Program-made: the position numbers and the translations under genes
Part shown: in pieces, positions 32,688-39,824 of the stretch
Layout of the letters: each line of letters opens with the position of its first letter
How positions within the stretch are numbered: position 1 is the stretch's first letter
Notes under the pieces: generated by a model
The model's input: the letters and a program-made list of their open reading frames with translations, nothing else
Told to the model about the DNA's origin: nothing
The model's database searches: none
Source of the DNA: Pseudarthrobacter enclensis
Lineage (GTDB): Bacteria; Actinomycetota; Actinomycetes; Actinomycetales; Micrococcaceae
DNA: 64,000 nucleotides
Reading direction: 5' to 3'
Assembly (NCBI RefSeq): GCF_030811655.1
Contig: NZ_JAUSRE010000008.1
Location: 124,001-188,000, forward strand

Positions 32688-34130
32688 TTGGAAACTTCTA
32701 CCCCCGTCCCGCTCAGGCCAGAGAGGGGTGCATCCCTTTCGGCGGAATCAGGGCTTCGCCGCTCCATGGGGCCGCGGCACCTCGTCATGATCGCCATGGG
32801 CGGCGTGATCGGTTCAGGCCTGTTCCTCAGCTCCGGCTACACCATCTCCCAGGCCGGCCCCCTTGGGGCAGTCATCGCCTACCTGGTGGGCGCCTTTGTG
32901 GTCTACCTGGTGATGGCCTGCCTGGGGGAGCTGGCCATTGCTTATCCAGTGTCGGGTGCGTTCCACATCTACGCCGCCCGTTCCATCGGCCCAGCCACGG
33001 GTTTTACCACCGCGTGGCTGTACTGGTTGTGCTGGGCGGTTGCCATCGGCTCGGAATTCACTGCCTCTGGCCTGCTCATGCAGCGCTGGTTCCCCGGGGT
33101 GGACGTCTGGGTCTGGTGCCTCGTATTCGCGGCCACGCTGTTCGGCCTGAACGCGGTGTCATCCAGGTTCTTTGGCGAGTCGGAGTTCTGGTTTGCCATC
33201 GTCAAGGTCGGTGCCATCATCGCGCTCATCGTCCTGGGCGGTGCAGCCCTCCTGGGCTTCCACCCGCTGAGTGAAACCGGCAACCACCCGTTCCTCTTTG
33301 AAAACTTCAACACGGACGGCGGACTGTTTCCGAACGGATTCACCGGCGTTCTGGTGACGGCGCTCGCTGTCTTCTACGCCTTTTCCGGCTCCGAACTCAT
33401 CGGTGTGGCTGCAGGGGAGACCAAAGATCCCGCCACCAGCATCCCCAAGGCAATGCGGAGCACCGTCATCCGCCTTCTCGTGTTCTTTGTCGGTGCCATT
33501 GCCGTTATTGCCGCGACCATCCCCTATCAGGAGGTGGGACTCGACGAGAGCCCGTTCGTGACGGTCTTTACGGCCACCGGTCTTCCTTTCGCCGCTGACA
33601 TCATGAACTTCGTCATCATCACGGCGCTGCTTTCGGCCGGCAACAGCGGATTGTTCTCGTGCGCCAGAATGCTCTACTCACTCGCCGATGAAGGCCATGC
33701 GCCCCAGGCCCTGAAGAAGCTGACACGGCGGGGTATCCCCATGATCGCCCTCTCGGTAAGCATGCTTGGAGGGCTGGCCTCACTCATCAGCAGCGTGGTC
33801 GCTCCGGAGACGGTGTACCTCGCCCTGGTATCGGTGGCGGGCTTCGCCGTCGTGGGGGTATGGATGTCCATTGCCGCCTCGCATTTCTTCCACCGGCGGT
33901 CATTCGTCAGGAATGGAGGGGACGTGGCCGGGCTTTCCTACCGCGCCCCGTTCTTCCCCCTGGTGCCCATCCTGGCCTTTACGCTTTGCCTGGTCTCCCT
34001 TGTGGGCATCGCACTTGACCCCACCCAGGTAGCGGCCCTCTACTTCGGGATTCCCTTCGTTGCAGCCTGCTACGTCTACTTCCACTTCAGGTATGGACGC
34101 AGGGCGCGCACTCACGTGCCGGCAGCGTAG
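32688..34130 (+). CDS. APC-superfamily amino-acid permease, 480 aa
   Basis: Twelve-helix permease of the amino-acid transporter (AAT) family. The first-helix signature HLVMIAMGGVIGSGLFLSSGYTISQAGPLGAVIAYLVG (about 31-68), FSGSELIGVAAGETKDPATSIPKAMRSTVIRLLVFF and TALLSAGNSGLFSCARMLYSLADEGHAP are typical. A TTG start at 32688 follows GGAGG by 7 bases. It is divergent from the homoserine dehydrogenase operon and precedes an IclR regulator gene, so it is probably the uptake system for the same substrate. Specificity cannot be read from the sequence. Confidence 0.92.
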   Translation: METSTPVPLRPERGASLSAESGLRRSMGPRHLVMIAMGGVIGSGLFLSSGYTISQAGPLGAVIAYLVGAFVVYLVMACLGELAIAYPVSGAFHIYAARSIGPATGFTTAWLYWLCWAVAIGSEFTASGLLMQRWFPGVDVWVWCLVFAATLFGLNAVSSRFFGESEFWFAIVKVGAIIALIVLGGAALLGFHPLSETGNHPFLFENFNTDGGLFPNGFTGVLVTALAVFYAFSGSELIGVAAGETKDPATSIPKAMRSTVIRLLVFFVGAIAVIAATIPYQEVGLDESPFVTVFTATGLPFAADIMNFVIITALLSAGNSGLFSCARMLYSLADEGHAPQALKKLTRRGIPMIALSVSMLGGLASLISSVVAPETVYLALVSVAGFAVVGVWMSIAASHFFHRRSFVRNGGDVAGLSYRAPFFPLVPILAFTLCLVSLVGIALDPTQVAALYFGIPFVAACYVYFHFRYGRRARTHVPAA

Positions 34131-34275
34131 AACCACACGCACATCTGTGGCCTGGTGCAGGCGGCGGGGCCGCCGGCGCCGGGCCACAGCCGTGTATCGA
34201 CCGGGTTGTCCCTGCTTGCCCGGAGAGTTGTCCGTGTGAAGATAGGCTGGTTGCCGGTCGGAAGGAGCATCAAGG

Positions 34276-35049
34276 GTGGATACCTCCCCTGAGGCGTCGT
34301 CGCTGGCGCAGGGACTGCGGATTGTGCGCGTGGTGGTTGACCGGGAAAAGGCCGGCAAGCAGCTCCTGGGCGTCTCCCAGCTGGCCGCCGAGTTGGACAT
34401 GGATCAAAGCCGGGTATCGCGCCTGACGCAGGAGCTTTGCGACCTGCGCCTCCTGGAGCGCCGGGAACGTGGCCCGTTCCGGGTGGGAAGCGGCTTCTTC
34501 GCTCTTGCGGCAACGCTGAATACCGGGTGGCTGCGCGACGCCGGAGCGGAATTGGAGGCGCTGGTGGCTGCCACGGGGCTGCGGGCCCGGGTCTCGGTCC
34601 GGGATGGATTCCGGGTAATTCTCCTGCTGGCATCCAGCAACGATTCCCGGGCCGGCAGCTTTGTGCAGCCAGGCATGGTGACGCCTGTCTGGTGCACGGG
34701 AGCCGGGCGGGCCCTGCTGTGGGACCATAAGCAGCACGCCGTCGAGGTGCTGCTTTCCGACGTGAATTTCGTCGGGGTGGGCGGGCCCCGGGCTGCCCAT
34801 TCCACCCAGGACGTATGGGAGTTGATGGTCCGGGACAAAAAGCAGGGTTTCGTTGCTGCCGTGGAGGAGTTCGAACACAGCATCGTCGAAGTGGCGGTGC
34901 CCATCCGTGAGGCGCAGGACGGCATCCTGGCTTCGCTCAGCGTCCTGGGCAGCAGCGCGGAGGTGGCTTCCCGTGCCGGCGAACTCGCAGACGCTCTTCA
35001 TCAGGCTGCCACCAGGCTGGGCTCTGCGCGTGCCGGCGGGGGAGCATGA
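34276..35049 (+). CDS. IclR-family transcriptional regulator, 257 aa
   Basis: The winged helix (residues about 8-70: LRIVRVVVDREKAGKQLLGVSQLAAELDMDQSRVSRLTQELCDLRLLERRE) precedes an IclR ligand-binding domain (about 80-250) with the conserved RARVSVRDGFRVILL, PVWCTGAGRALLWD and FEHSIVEVAVPIREAQDGILASLSVLG. GTG start at 34276 behind GGAAGGAGC. It lies 145 bases after the permease on the same strand and converges on a second IclR gene. Probably controls the adjacent catabolic genes. Confidence 0.9.
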   Translation: MDTSPEASSLAQGLRIVRVVVDREKAGKQLLGVSQLAAELDMDQSRVSRLTQELCDLRLLERRERGPFRVGSGFFALAATLNTGWLRDAGAELEALVAATGLRARVSVRDGFRVILLLASSNDSRAGSFVQPGMVTPVWCTGAGRALLWDHKQHAVEVLLSDVNFVGVGGPRAAHSTQDVWELMVRDKKQGFVAAVEEFEHSIVEVAVPIREAQDGILASLSVLGSSAEVASRAGELADALHQAATRLGSARAGGGA

Positions 35050-35073
35050 CGTGCTGAAAGGCGGCGCCTTCTG

Positions 35074-35844
35074 CTAGTTGTTCGCGGCGGGGCAGCCCAG
35101 CATGGCTTCAAGCCACTTCCCGCGCGCCACCAAGGCGCGGGCATGGTGATCAGTCAGCGGTTCAAGCCGGCTCTTCAGGCCGACAACCTGCAGCGCAGCC
35201 ACTACTTCGCCTCTGAAGTCCCGGACGGGAACAGCCAGCGAATAGAGGCCCGGTTCCGCTTCCTCGTCGACGATTGAGTAGCCGCGCGTCCGGGCGGCGT
35301 CCAGCCGCGACAGGAAATCCTCTACGTCGGTGGGCGTGTTCGGGCCGTGCCGCTGAAAAGGGACTTTGGCGAATACTTTGCGTATCTCCATGTCCGACGC
35401 CTCCCAGAACAGGGCCTGCCCGGCGTCGCTGCAGTACGCGGGGTAGGGCCGACCGAGCCAGGAACCCACCATTTTGCTGCTTGCCGGGATGCTTTCGCCC
35501 ACCGTCACCGTGCTGTCCCCACTGAGGATGCCAAGGAAGCATCCTTCGTCTGTTTCGTCCGAGAGCTGCTCCAGGGCCAGCATTCCGTCGGTGTGCAGGC
35601 GGCGCCGCGTCAGCAGGTGCGCGTCGGTCAGGAGGCTCCAGTCAAGGGCGAACGTCCGCTGCGGGGTGCGCCGCAGGAACCCTTCCTGCTCTGCTGTCCG
35701 CAGGCTGCGGGAAACCTGGCTGCGGTCCCTTCCAAGGTCGGTGGCGATCTCTGCCACAGTGCCGCCGGGGAGGCCCCGTGCATGGCGCTCCCCGGCAGCC
35801 AGGACTGCTGAAAGTCCCCGTCCCATGCTTGAAGTCCTCGACAT
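35074..35844 (-). CDS. IclR-family transcriptional regulator, 256 aa
   Basis: Winged helix at about 5-70 (MGRGLSAVLAAGERHARGLPGGTVAEIATDLGRDRSQVSRSLRTAEQEGFL) and an IclR effector domain (EGCFLGILSGDSTVTVGES, PAYCSDAGQALFWEA, EEAEPGLYSLAVPVRDFRGEVVAALQVVG). It resembles the converging IclR gene in length and in the DxSxVSR recognition helix, so the two may be diverged duplicates. It follows the cyclase gene by 29 bases on the same strand, as the third gene of an operon with the 149-aa protein and the cyclase, and probably regulates that operon. Confidence 0.9.
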   Translation of the reverse strand: MSRTSSMGRGLSAVLAAGERHARGLPGGTVAEIATDLGRDRSQVSRSLRTAEQEGFLRRTPQRTFALDWSLLTDAHLLTRRRLHTDGMLALEQLSDETDEGCFLGILSGDSTVTVGESIPASSKMVGSWLGRPYPAYCSDAGQALFWEASDMEIRKVFAKVPFQRHGPNTPTDVEDFLSRLDAARTRGYSIVDEEAEPGLYSLAVPVRDFRGEVVAALQVVGLKSRLEPLTDHHARALVARGKWLEAMLGCPAANN

Positions 35845-35873
35845 GGTCCGAGTCTAGATGACTGTCCCTTCGG

Positions 35874-36623
35874 TCAGCAGATGGCAAACGCGCGTGCGGG
35901 AAACCCGCTTCCTTCACGTGGTTTGGCCCAGCTTGCAACGATTACCGCGCCTGCTTCCGGAACGCCGGTGAGGTCGGCCAGAAGTTCAATCTGCCAGCGG
36001 TCCTGCGCAAGGATGTAGGTCTCAAGGCCGAAGTCTCCCTTGGACGTAGCTGCACCCGGGTCCGTGTCCGTTTGCTCGTGGCCGATGGCTGAAATTGCCC
36101 GCTCCTCGATAAGGAAGGAGAGCACTTCCCGGGACCAGCCGGGAGTATGGCTGACTCCGTCCCCATCCCGGTTGGCCATGGCGGCACTGTCCGGCCAGCG
36201 CCGGCTCCACCCTGTCCTCAGCGCCACGAAGGAGCCCTCCGGAATTCTCCCGTTACGGTCCTCCCATGCCCGGATATCCGCCAAGGCCGGGGTGGAGTCC
36301 GGGTCGGTGTCAACGCGGTGGGTAATGTCGAGGACCGCCAGGGGCAGGATCATGTCCTGCACCGGGATTTGATCCAGGGTGCGGCCGCCGCGGATGAAGT
36401 GGGACGGGGGATCCACGTGGGTTCCCCATTGGCCGACGATGGAATACCGGTGGGCAGTGAAGCCGTCACCTTTTTCCAGGTCGAAAAGGGTCTCCCGCTG
36501 TTCATCCGGAAAGGCAGGAAAATGCGGCTGGCCGGGATGGAAGGCATGGGTGAGGTCGATGAAGGTCTTCCCACTCAGGGCGGACTTCAGCATGGGCCAA
36601 AGGCCTGTGGCGGTGTCGATCAT
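35874..36623 (-). CDS. Cyclase-family metal-dependent hydrolase (kynurenine-formamidase fold), 249 aa
   Basis: The metal-binding signature GQWGTHVDPPSHF (about 66-78) with its His and Asp ligands is clear, and FIDLTHAFHPGQPHFPAF near the N-terminus, LRTGWSRRW and AISAIGHEQTDTDPG complete the family (PF04199-type). Members hydrolyse formamides, lactones or cyclic amides. GGGGCGG precedes the ATG at 36623, which overlaps the stop of the upstream gene as TGATG. The operon also has an IclR regulator. The substrate is unknown; a lactone or amide related to the neighbouring amino-acid catabolism is a guess. Confidence 0.88.
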   Translation of the reverse strand: MIDTATGLWPMLKSALSGKTFIDLTHAFHPGQPHFPAFPDEQRETLFDLEKGDGFTAHRYSIVGQWGTHVDPPSHFIRGGRTLDQIPVQDMILPLAVLDITHRVDTDPDSTPALADIRAWEDRNGRIPEGSFVALRTGWSRRWPDSAAMANRDGDGVSHTPGWSREVLSFLIEERAISAIGHEQTDTDPGAATSKGDFGLETYILAQDRWQIELLADLTGVPEAGAVIVASWAKPREGSGFPARAFAIC

Positions 36624-37069
36624 GATGCCGCCGCCCCGGAGTGCGCCTTGCTGTTCAGGCCACCGGTAACGGTCAGTGGCCCCGTGACTTCGATGACGGG
36701 CAGTTCCCATGGGTGGATGTCCACCAACTCCTGCAGGAATTGTTCCACCACGGCGTTCTCCGTGGCTGCGTCGAAGTAGGTGGTGAAGACAAAGGTGGGT
36801 GAAACGGTCTTTTCCCCAACCCTGCCGAGAGTTGGTGCGGCGCCGTCGCCGCAGGTAAACCCTTCCAGCCCGAGCCCCGACTCGAAGACGTGTTTATAGT
36901 TCCCAAAGTCGCCAAGGTCCTGGAACTGCTCAACGGTGTTCAGCAGTTCGGCGACGCCCGGATCCAGTTGCAGCGCCGAGGCTTCCCCGGTGGCGATGCG
37001 GGTGAAAGTTTCCGCGCTGATGGGCCAGTGCACGCGAAGTTTGCGGACGGTATTCAGCTGCACACTCAC
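36620..37069 (-). CDS. Conserved-looking hypothetical protein coupled to the cyclase, 149 aa
   Basis: Not recognised. I place the start at GTG 37069 because a perfect AGGAGG lies 7 bases upstream; longer frames begin inside the promoter region. The protein is soluble and acidic, with AETFTRIATGEASALQLDPGVAELLNTVEQFQDLGDFGNYKHVF in the first half and several beta-strand-like stretches (VSPTFVFTTYFD, LPVIEVTGPLTVTG) in the second. It has no signal peptide or cofactor motif. The stop overlaps the cyclase start, so the two are made together and may act together. Confidence 0.7.
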   Translation of the reverse strand: MSVQLNTVRKLRVHWPISAETFTRIATGEASALQLDPGVAELLNTVEQFQDLGDFGNYKHVFESGLGLEGFTCGDGAAPTLGRVGEKTVSPTFVFTTYFDAATENAVVEQFLQELVDIHPWELPVIEVTGPLTVTGGLNSKAHSGAAAS

Positions 37070-37120
37070 GTGCGGTCCTCCTATGGTGACGGGTAGTTGA
37101 CTGTCATAGTGGCATACAGT

Positions 37121-37161
37121 GATATTCATTACAAGCATGCAAAATTGCATATAATGAACAT
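37121..37161 (+). promoter_or_regulatory. mmuM promoter overlapping an inverted-repeat operator candidate
   Basis: TATAAT at 37150-37155 has a TTACAA (37128-37133) 16 bases upstream, a good housekeeping promoter for mmuM. An exact dyad ATGCAA-AAA-TTGCAT (37136-37150) sits in the spacer, and outer arms ATATTCATTA (37121-37130) and TAATGAACAT (37152-37161) are also nearly complementary. The region separates mmuM from the divergent 149-aa gene and could regulate both. Confidence 0.6.
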
Positions 37162-37193
37162 CAAGAACTTACTGTCGATCCCCGGGAGCCACC

Positions 37194-38126
37194 ATGACCC
37201 ACCGTGAATCCCTGTCCGGTCTCATCGCTCGCCGGGCGGCGCTGGTCTCCGACGGGGCCCTTGCCACGGAGCTGGAAGCCCGCGGCTGCGACCTGAACGA
37301 CTCCCTGTGGTCCGCCAAGGTCCTCCTCGAAAAACCCGCACTGATCCGGCAGGTACACCGGGATTACTTTGCTGCCGGCGCGGACATCGCCACCACGGCC
37401 AGCTACCAGGCCACGCCCCAGGGTTTCGCCGCGCGGGGTTTGGGCCGGGAGGAAGCCCTGGGGCTGGTCGCGCTGTCCGCCAGGCTGGCGGATGAGGCAA
37501 GGCAGGAGTACCTGGCGGACCATCCGGACGCCGGGCCCCTGCTGGTTGGCGGCTCCGTTGGCCCGTATGGCGCCTATCTCGCAGACGGTTCCGAGTACAG
37601 GGGGGACTACGCCCTCACCCCGGGGGAGTTCGAGGACTTCCATGCCCCCCGCATAGCAGCGCTGGTTGATGCCGGGGCGGACTTCCTCGCCTTCGAGACG
37701 CTGCCTTCCTTCGCCGAAGCGAAGGCGCTGATGGAGCTCGGCCGGGCATCCGGCGTCGACACCTGGTTCTCCTTTTCACTGCGCGACGGCGGCCACATCA
37801 GCGACGGGACACCGCTGGCCAACGTGGCGCAGCTGGTGGACGGACAGGCCCACGTCGCGGCGGTGGGGGTGAACTGCGTGCCGCTTAATCTGGTGGGACC
37901 GGCGCTCGCTGTCCTGCGCAGGCACACGGACAAACCGCTGGTGGCGTATCCCAATTCGGGGGAGAGCTACGACCCAACCACCAAGACGTGGAACGAGGTC
38001 CGGACCGCAGCCCCTTCAAGCCTTGCCGGCAGTGCCGGGGAATGGCTGGCACTGGGTGCCCGCATCGTGGGCGGCTGCTGCCGGACCACGCCGCGGGACA
38101 TCGCGCACTTGGCCGCACATGCATAG
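37194..38126 (+). CDS. mmuM: Homocysteine S-methyltransferase, 310 aa
   Basis: Transfers a methyl group from S-methylmethionine (or SAM) to homocysteine, making methionine. The zinc ligands are Cys228 (VGVNCVP) and Cys295-Cys296 (GGCCRT). The N-terminal LVSDGALATELEARGCDLNDSLWSAKVLLEKP and DYFAAGADIATTASYQA blocks match MmuM. Length is normal. It has its own promoter and lies next to the catabolic island. No S-methylmethionine permease gene is adjacent, although an APC permease lies 3 kb away. Confidence 0.94.
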   Translation: MTHRESLSGLIARRAALVSDGALATELEARGCDLNDSLWSAKVLLEKPALIRQVHRDYFAAGADIATTASYQATPQGFAARGLGREEALGLVALSARLADEARQEYLADHPDAGPLLVGGSVGPYGAYLADGSEYRGDYALTPGEFEDFHAPRIAALVDAGADFLAFETLPSFAEAKALMELGRASGVDTWFSFSLRDGGHISDGTPLANVAQLVDGQAHVAAVGVNCVPLNLVGPALAVLRRHTDKPLVAYPNSGESYDPTTKTWNEVRTAAPSSLAGSAGEWLALGARIVGGCCRTTPRDIAHLAAHA

Positions 38127-38180
38127 CAGCCGGGAACACCGGGCTCTCCATAGGTGTTAAAAGCTATGGAGAAGAGAACG

Positions 38181-38531
38181 ATGGACAGCAGAACTTACAC
38201 AGCACTTGTAGTACCGGCCGCCAATTCGGAGCCCATCCGCATTGGGCAGGTGGACCCGGATCCCCACGCTCTGGAAGCTCTCGTGGGCGGCCCTCTGGAG
38301 TCGGTGATCCGCGGCGACTGGCATGTCTACCTGAACGCGGAAAGCGTCACGATGCTCCTCCCGGTAAACTTCCGCGCCGGGCAGATGATGCATGAATGCG
38401 GCCTGGACCTTGACGGGATCCGTGGCACCGCGGTGTTCCTGGGCCGCGGCGAACACGGTGCGGAGGCGGACATCCCCGACCACCTGGCCACGCTTGCCGG
38501 CGAACTGTTCGGCGCACAGCTGGCTGCCTGA
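38181..38531 (+). CDS. DUF3846-domain protein, 116 aa
   Basis: The whole protein fits the DUF3846 family: a start resembling TALVVPAANSEPIRIGQVD, LEALVGGPLESVIRGDWHVYLN, and a C-terminal RGTAVFLGRGEHGAEADIPDHLATLAGELFG. The family is common on actinobacteriophages, plasmids and mobile regions, but I see no other mobile genes here. The ATG at 38181 has GGAGAAGAG upstream; in-frame ATGs at 38154 and 38166 are alternatives. Function unknown. It converges on the DHFR-like gene with 2 bases between stops. Confidence 0.8.
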   Translation: MDSRTYTALVVPAANSEPIRIGQVDPDPHALEALVGGPLESVIRGDWHVYLNAESVTMLLPVNFRAGQMMHECGLDLDGIRGTAVFLGRGEHGAEADIPDHLATLAGELFGAQLAA

Positions 38532-38533
38532 GC

Positions 38534-39082
38534 CTACGCCCGTACCCCGTAAGTGCTCAGGACGTTGCCCTTGCTGGTGGTCTTCTGGTCCTGCAGCACC
38601 AGACGGGTCAATGGGTCGCCGTCTTCAAACAAGCGGCGGCCGGTCCCCGCGATGACCGGATGGGTCATCAGCTGCAGCGAGTCCAGCAGGCCGGCGAACA
38701 GCAGCTGCCGCACCACCGAGATGCTTCCACACACCGCAATTTCCCCACCCTCGCGCTCCTTCAGGCGCCCTACGAACTCCTCCAACGGCGCATCCATCAA
38801 CTGTGAATTCCGCCACTCCAGCGGCCCGCTCAGGGTGCGCGAGGCGACGAACTTTTCCACCGGGTTGATGAAGGCTGCAAAGTCCTGGTCTGCGGAGGCG
38901 TTCGGCCAGTAGCTTGCCCATTCCTGATAGCTGACACGGCCCAGCACCACGGTGTCCACCGTGTTCATCATCCGCGCAAGCCCCGCGCCGAGTTCGTCGT
39001 CGAAGCTGTCGAACTGGAACTTGAACGGTTCGGACACCACTCCGTCCACGGAGTGGAACAGGCCGGCAGTGACGTTGCGCAT
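38534..39082 (-). CDS. Dihydrofolate-reductase-like (RibD C-terminal) family protein, 182 aa
   Basis: A stand-alone RibD-C/DHFR-fold domain: MRNVTAGLFHSVDGVVSEPFKFQ start, TVVLGRVSYQEWASYWP in the nucleotide-binding part, FVASRTLSGPLEW, and EIAVCGSISVVRQLLFAGLLDSLQLMTHPVIAGTGRRLFEDG. Members bind NADPH; physiological substrates are mostly unknown. GGAGG lies before the ATG at 39082. Monocistronic. Confidence 0.88.
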   Translation of the reverse strand: MRNVTAGLFHSVDGVVSEPFKFQFDSFDDELGAGLARMMNTVDTVVLGRVSYQEWASYWPNASADQDFAAFINPVEKFVASRTLSGPLEWRNSQLMDAPLEEFVGRLKEREGGEIAVCGSISVVRQLLFAGLLDSLQLMTHPVIAGTGRRLFEDGDPLTRLVLQDQKTTSKGNVLSTYGVRA

Positions 39083-39305
39083 GGAGCCTCCAAAAGTTTG
39101 AGCGGACAGGCCTTACGGTATTGGGCCCGGTGCCATCCGGGAAGGCTTTTGGGTTTCCTTTCCGGCCAGTAAGGCGTACGACGGCGGGTGGTCGCGTTAG
39201 CTTCATCACTCGCCGTGTTGCCTTGCCCGGTTTCGTCCCGGCAGGGCCCCATACTGGTCTTTGAACGGCTTTATTGCCGTCCCCCGGCCAGGCAGGAGGA
39301 AGTGC

Positions 39306-39797
39306 ATGGAAACCCTGAAAAAAGTCGTGACCAACCAGTATTTCCCTGCCGGCGCCGTACTGACTGGCGTGCTGCTGTTCTGGGCGGTAGGCATGCTGGG
39401 CGGACTGTCCCTGCTCAACAACAACCAGCCGCCGCTGACCACCCTCACCTGGCTGCTGTTCGTCTACGCCGCCGCCGTGCTGACCCCCATCGCCGGGTTG
39501 CTGGCCGCCGCGGACCTGCTGCGCCGCTGGCGCCGCAACCGTGCTGCCGCACACAGCCCCGCAAGCTCCGCCGTCGAGGCAGCCGCCCCCATCCAGGAAA
39601 GCGTCACTGTCCAGGAAGCCAGCACTGTCCAGGGCACCAGTGCCGAACCTGCTGCCACGCCGCCGCGTGATGCGGCGCCGTCGGATTCCGTCCCTCACAC
39701 ATCTGGGCAGGGCGGACCTTCTGCGGGTGCTTCCCAGCCCGCATCCCCATCGTCCGCGCCTGCAAAGACGCCGCGGCCTGGCCGCAAGGCAGCCTAG
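39306..39797 (+). CDS. Small membrane protein with Pro/Ala/Ser-rich tail, 163 aa
   Basis: AGGAGGAA lies 4 bases before the ATG at 39306. Two membrane helices (YFPAGAVLTGVLLFWAVGMLGGL, about 13-35, and LTWLLFVYAAAVLTPIAGLLAAADLL, about 45-70) are followed by a basic RRWRRNR stop-transfer and a 90-residue low-complexity tail rich in Ala, Pro and Ser, ending KTPRPGRKAA. By the positive-inside rule the tail is cytosolic. No family recognised. It lies alone, converging on the GGDEF-EAL gene. Confidence 0.7.
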   Translation: METLKKVVTNQYFPAGAVLTGVLLFWAVGMLGGLSLLNNNQPPLTTLTWLLFVYAAAVLTPIAGLLAAADLLRRWRRNRAAAHSPASSAVEAAAPIQESVTVQEASTVQGTSAEPAATPPRDAAPSDSVPHTSGQGGPSAGASQPASPSSAPAKTPRPGRKAA

Positions 39798-39824
39798 TAC
39801 CGGACCCCTCTCCCGGTCTTCCTG

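Noticed and set aside
36621..36710. Longer start for the cyclase (ATG at 36710)
   Set aside because: The added residues lie inside the upstream gene; the TGATG overlap at 36623 is the natural start.
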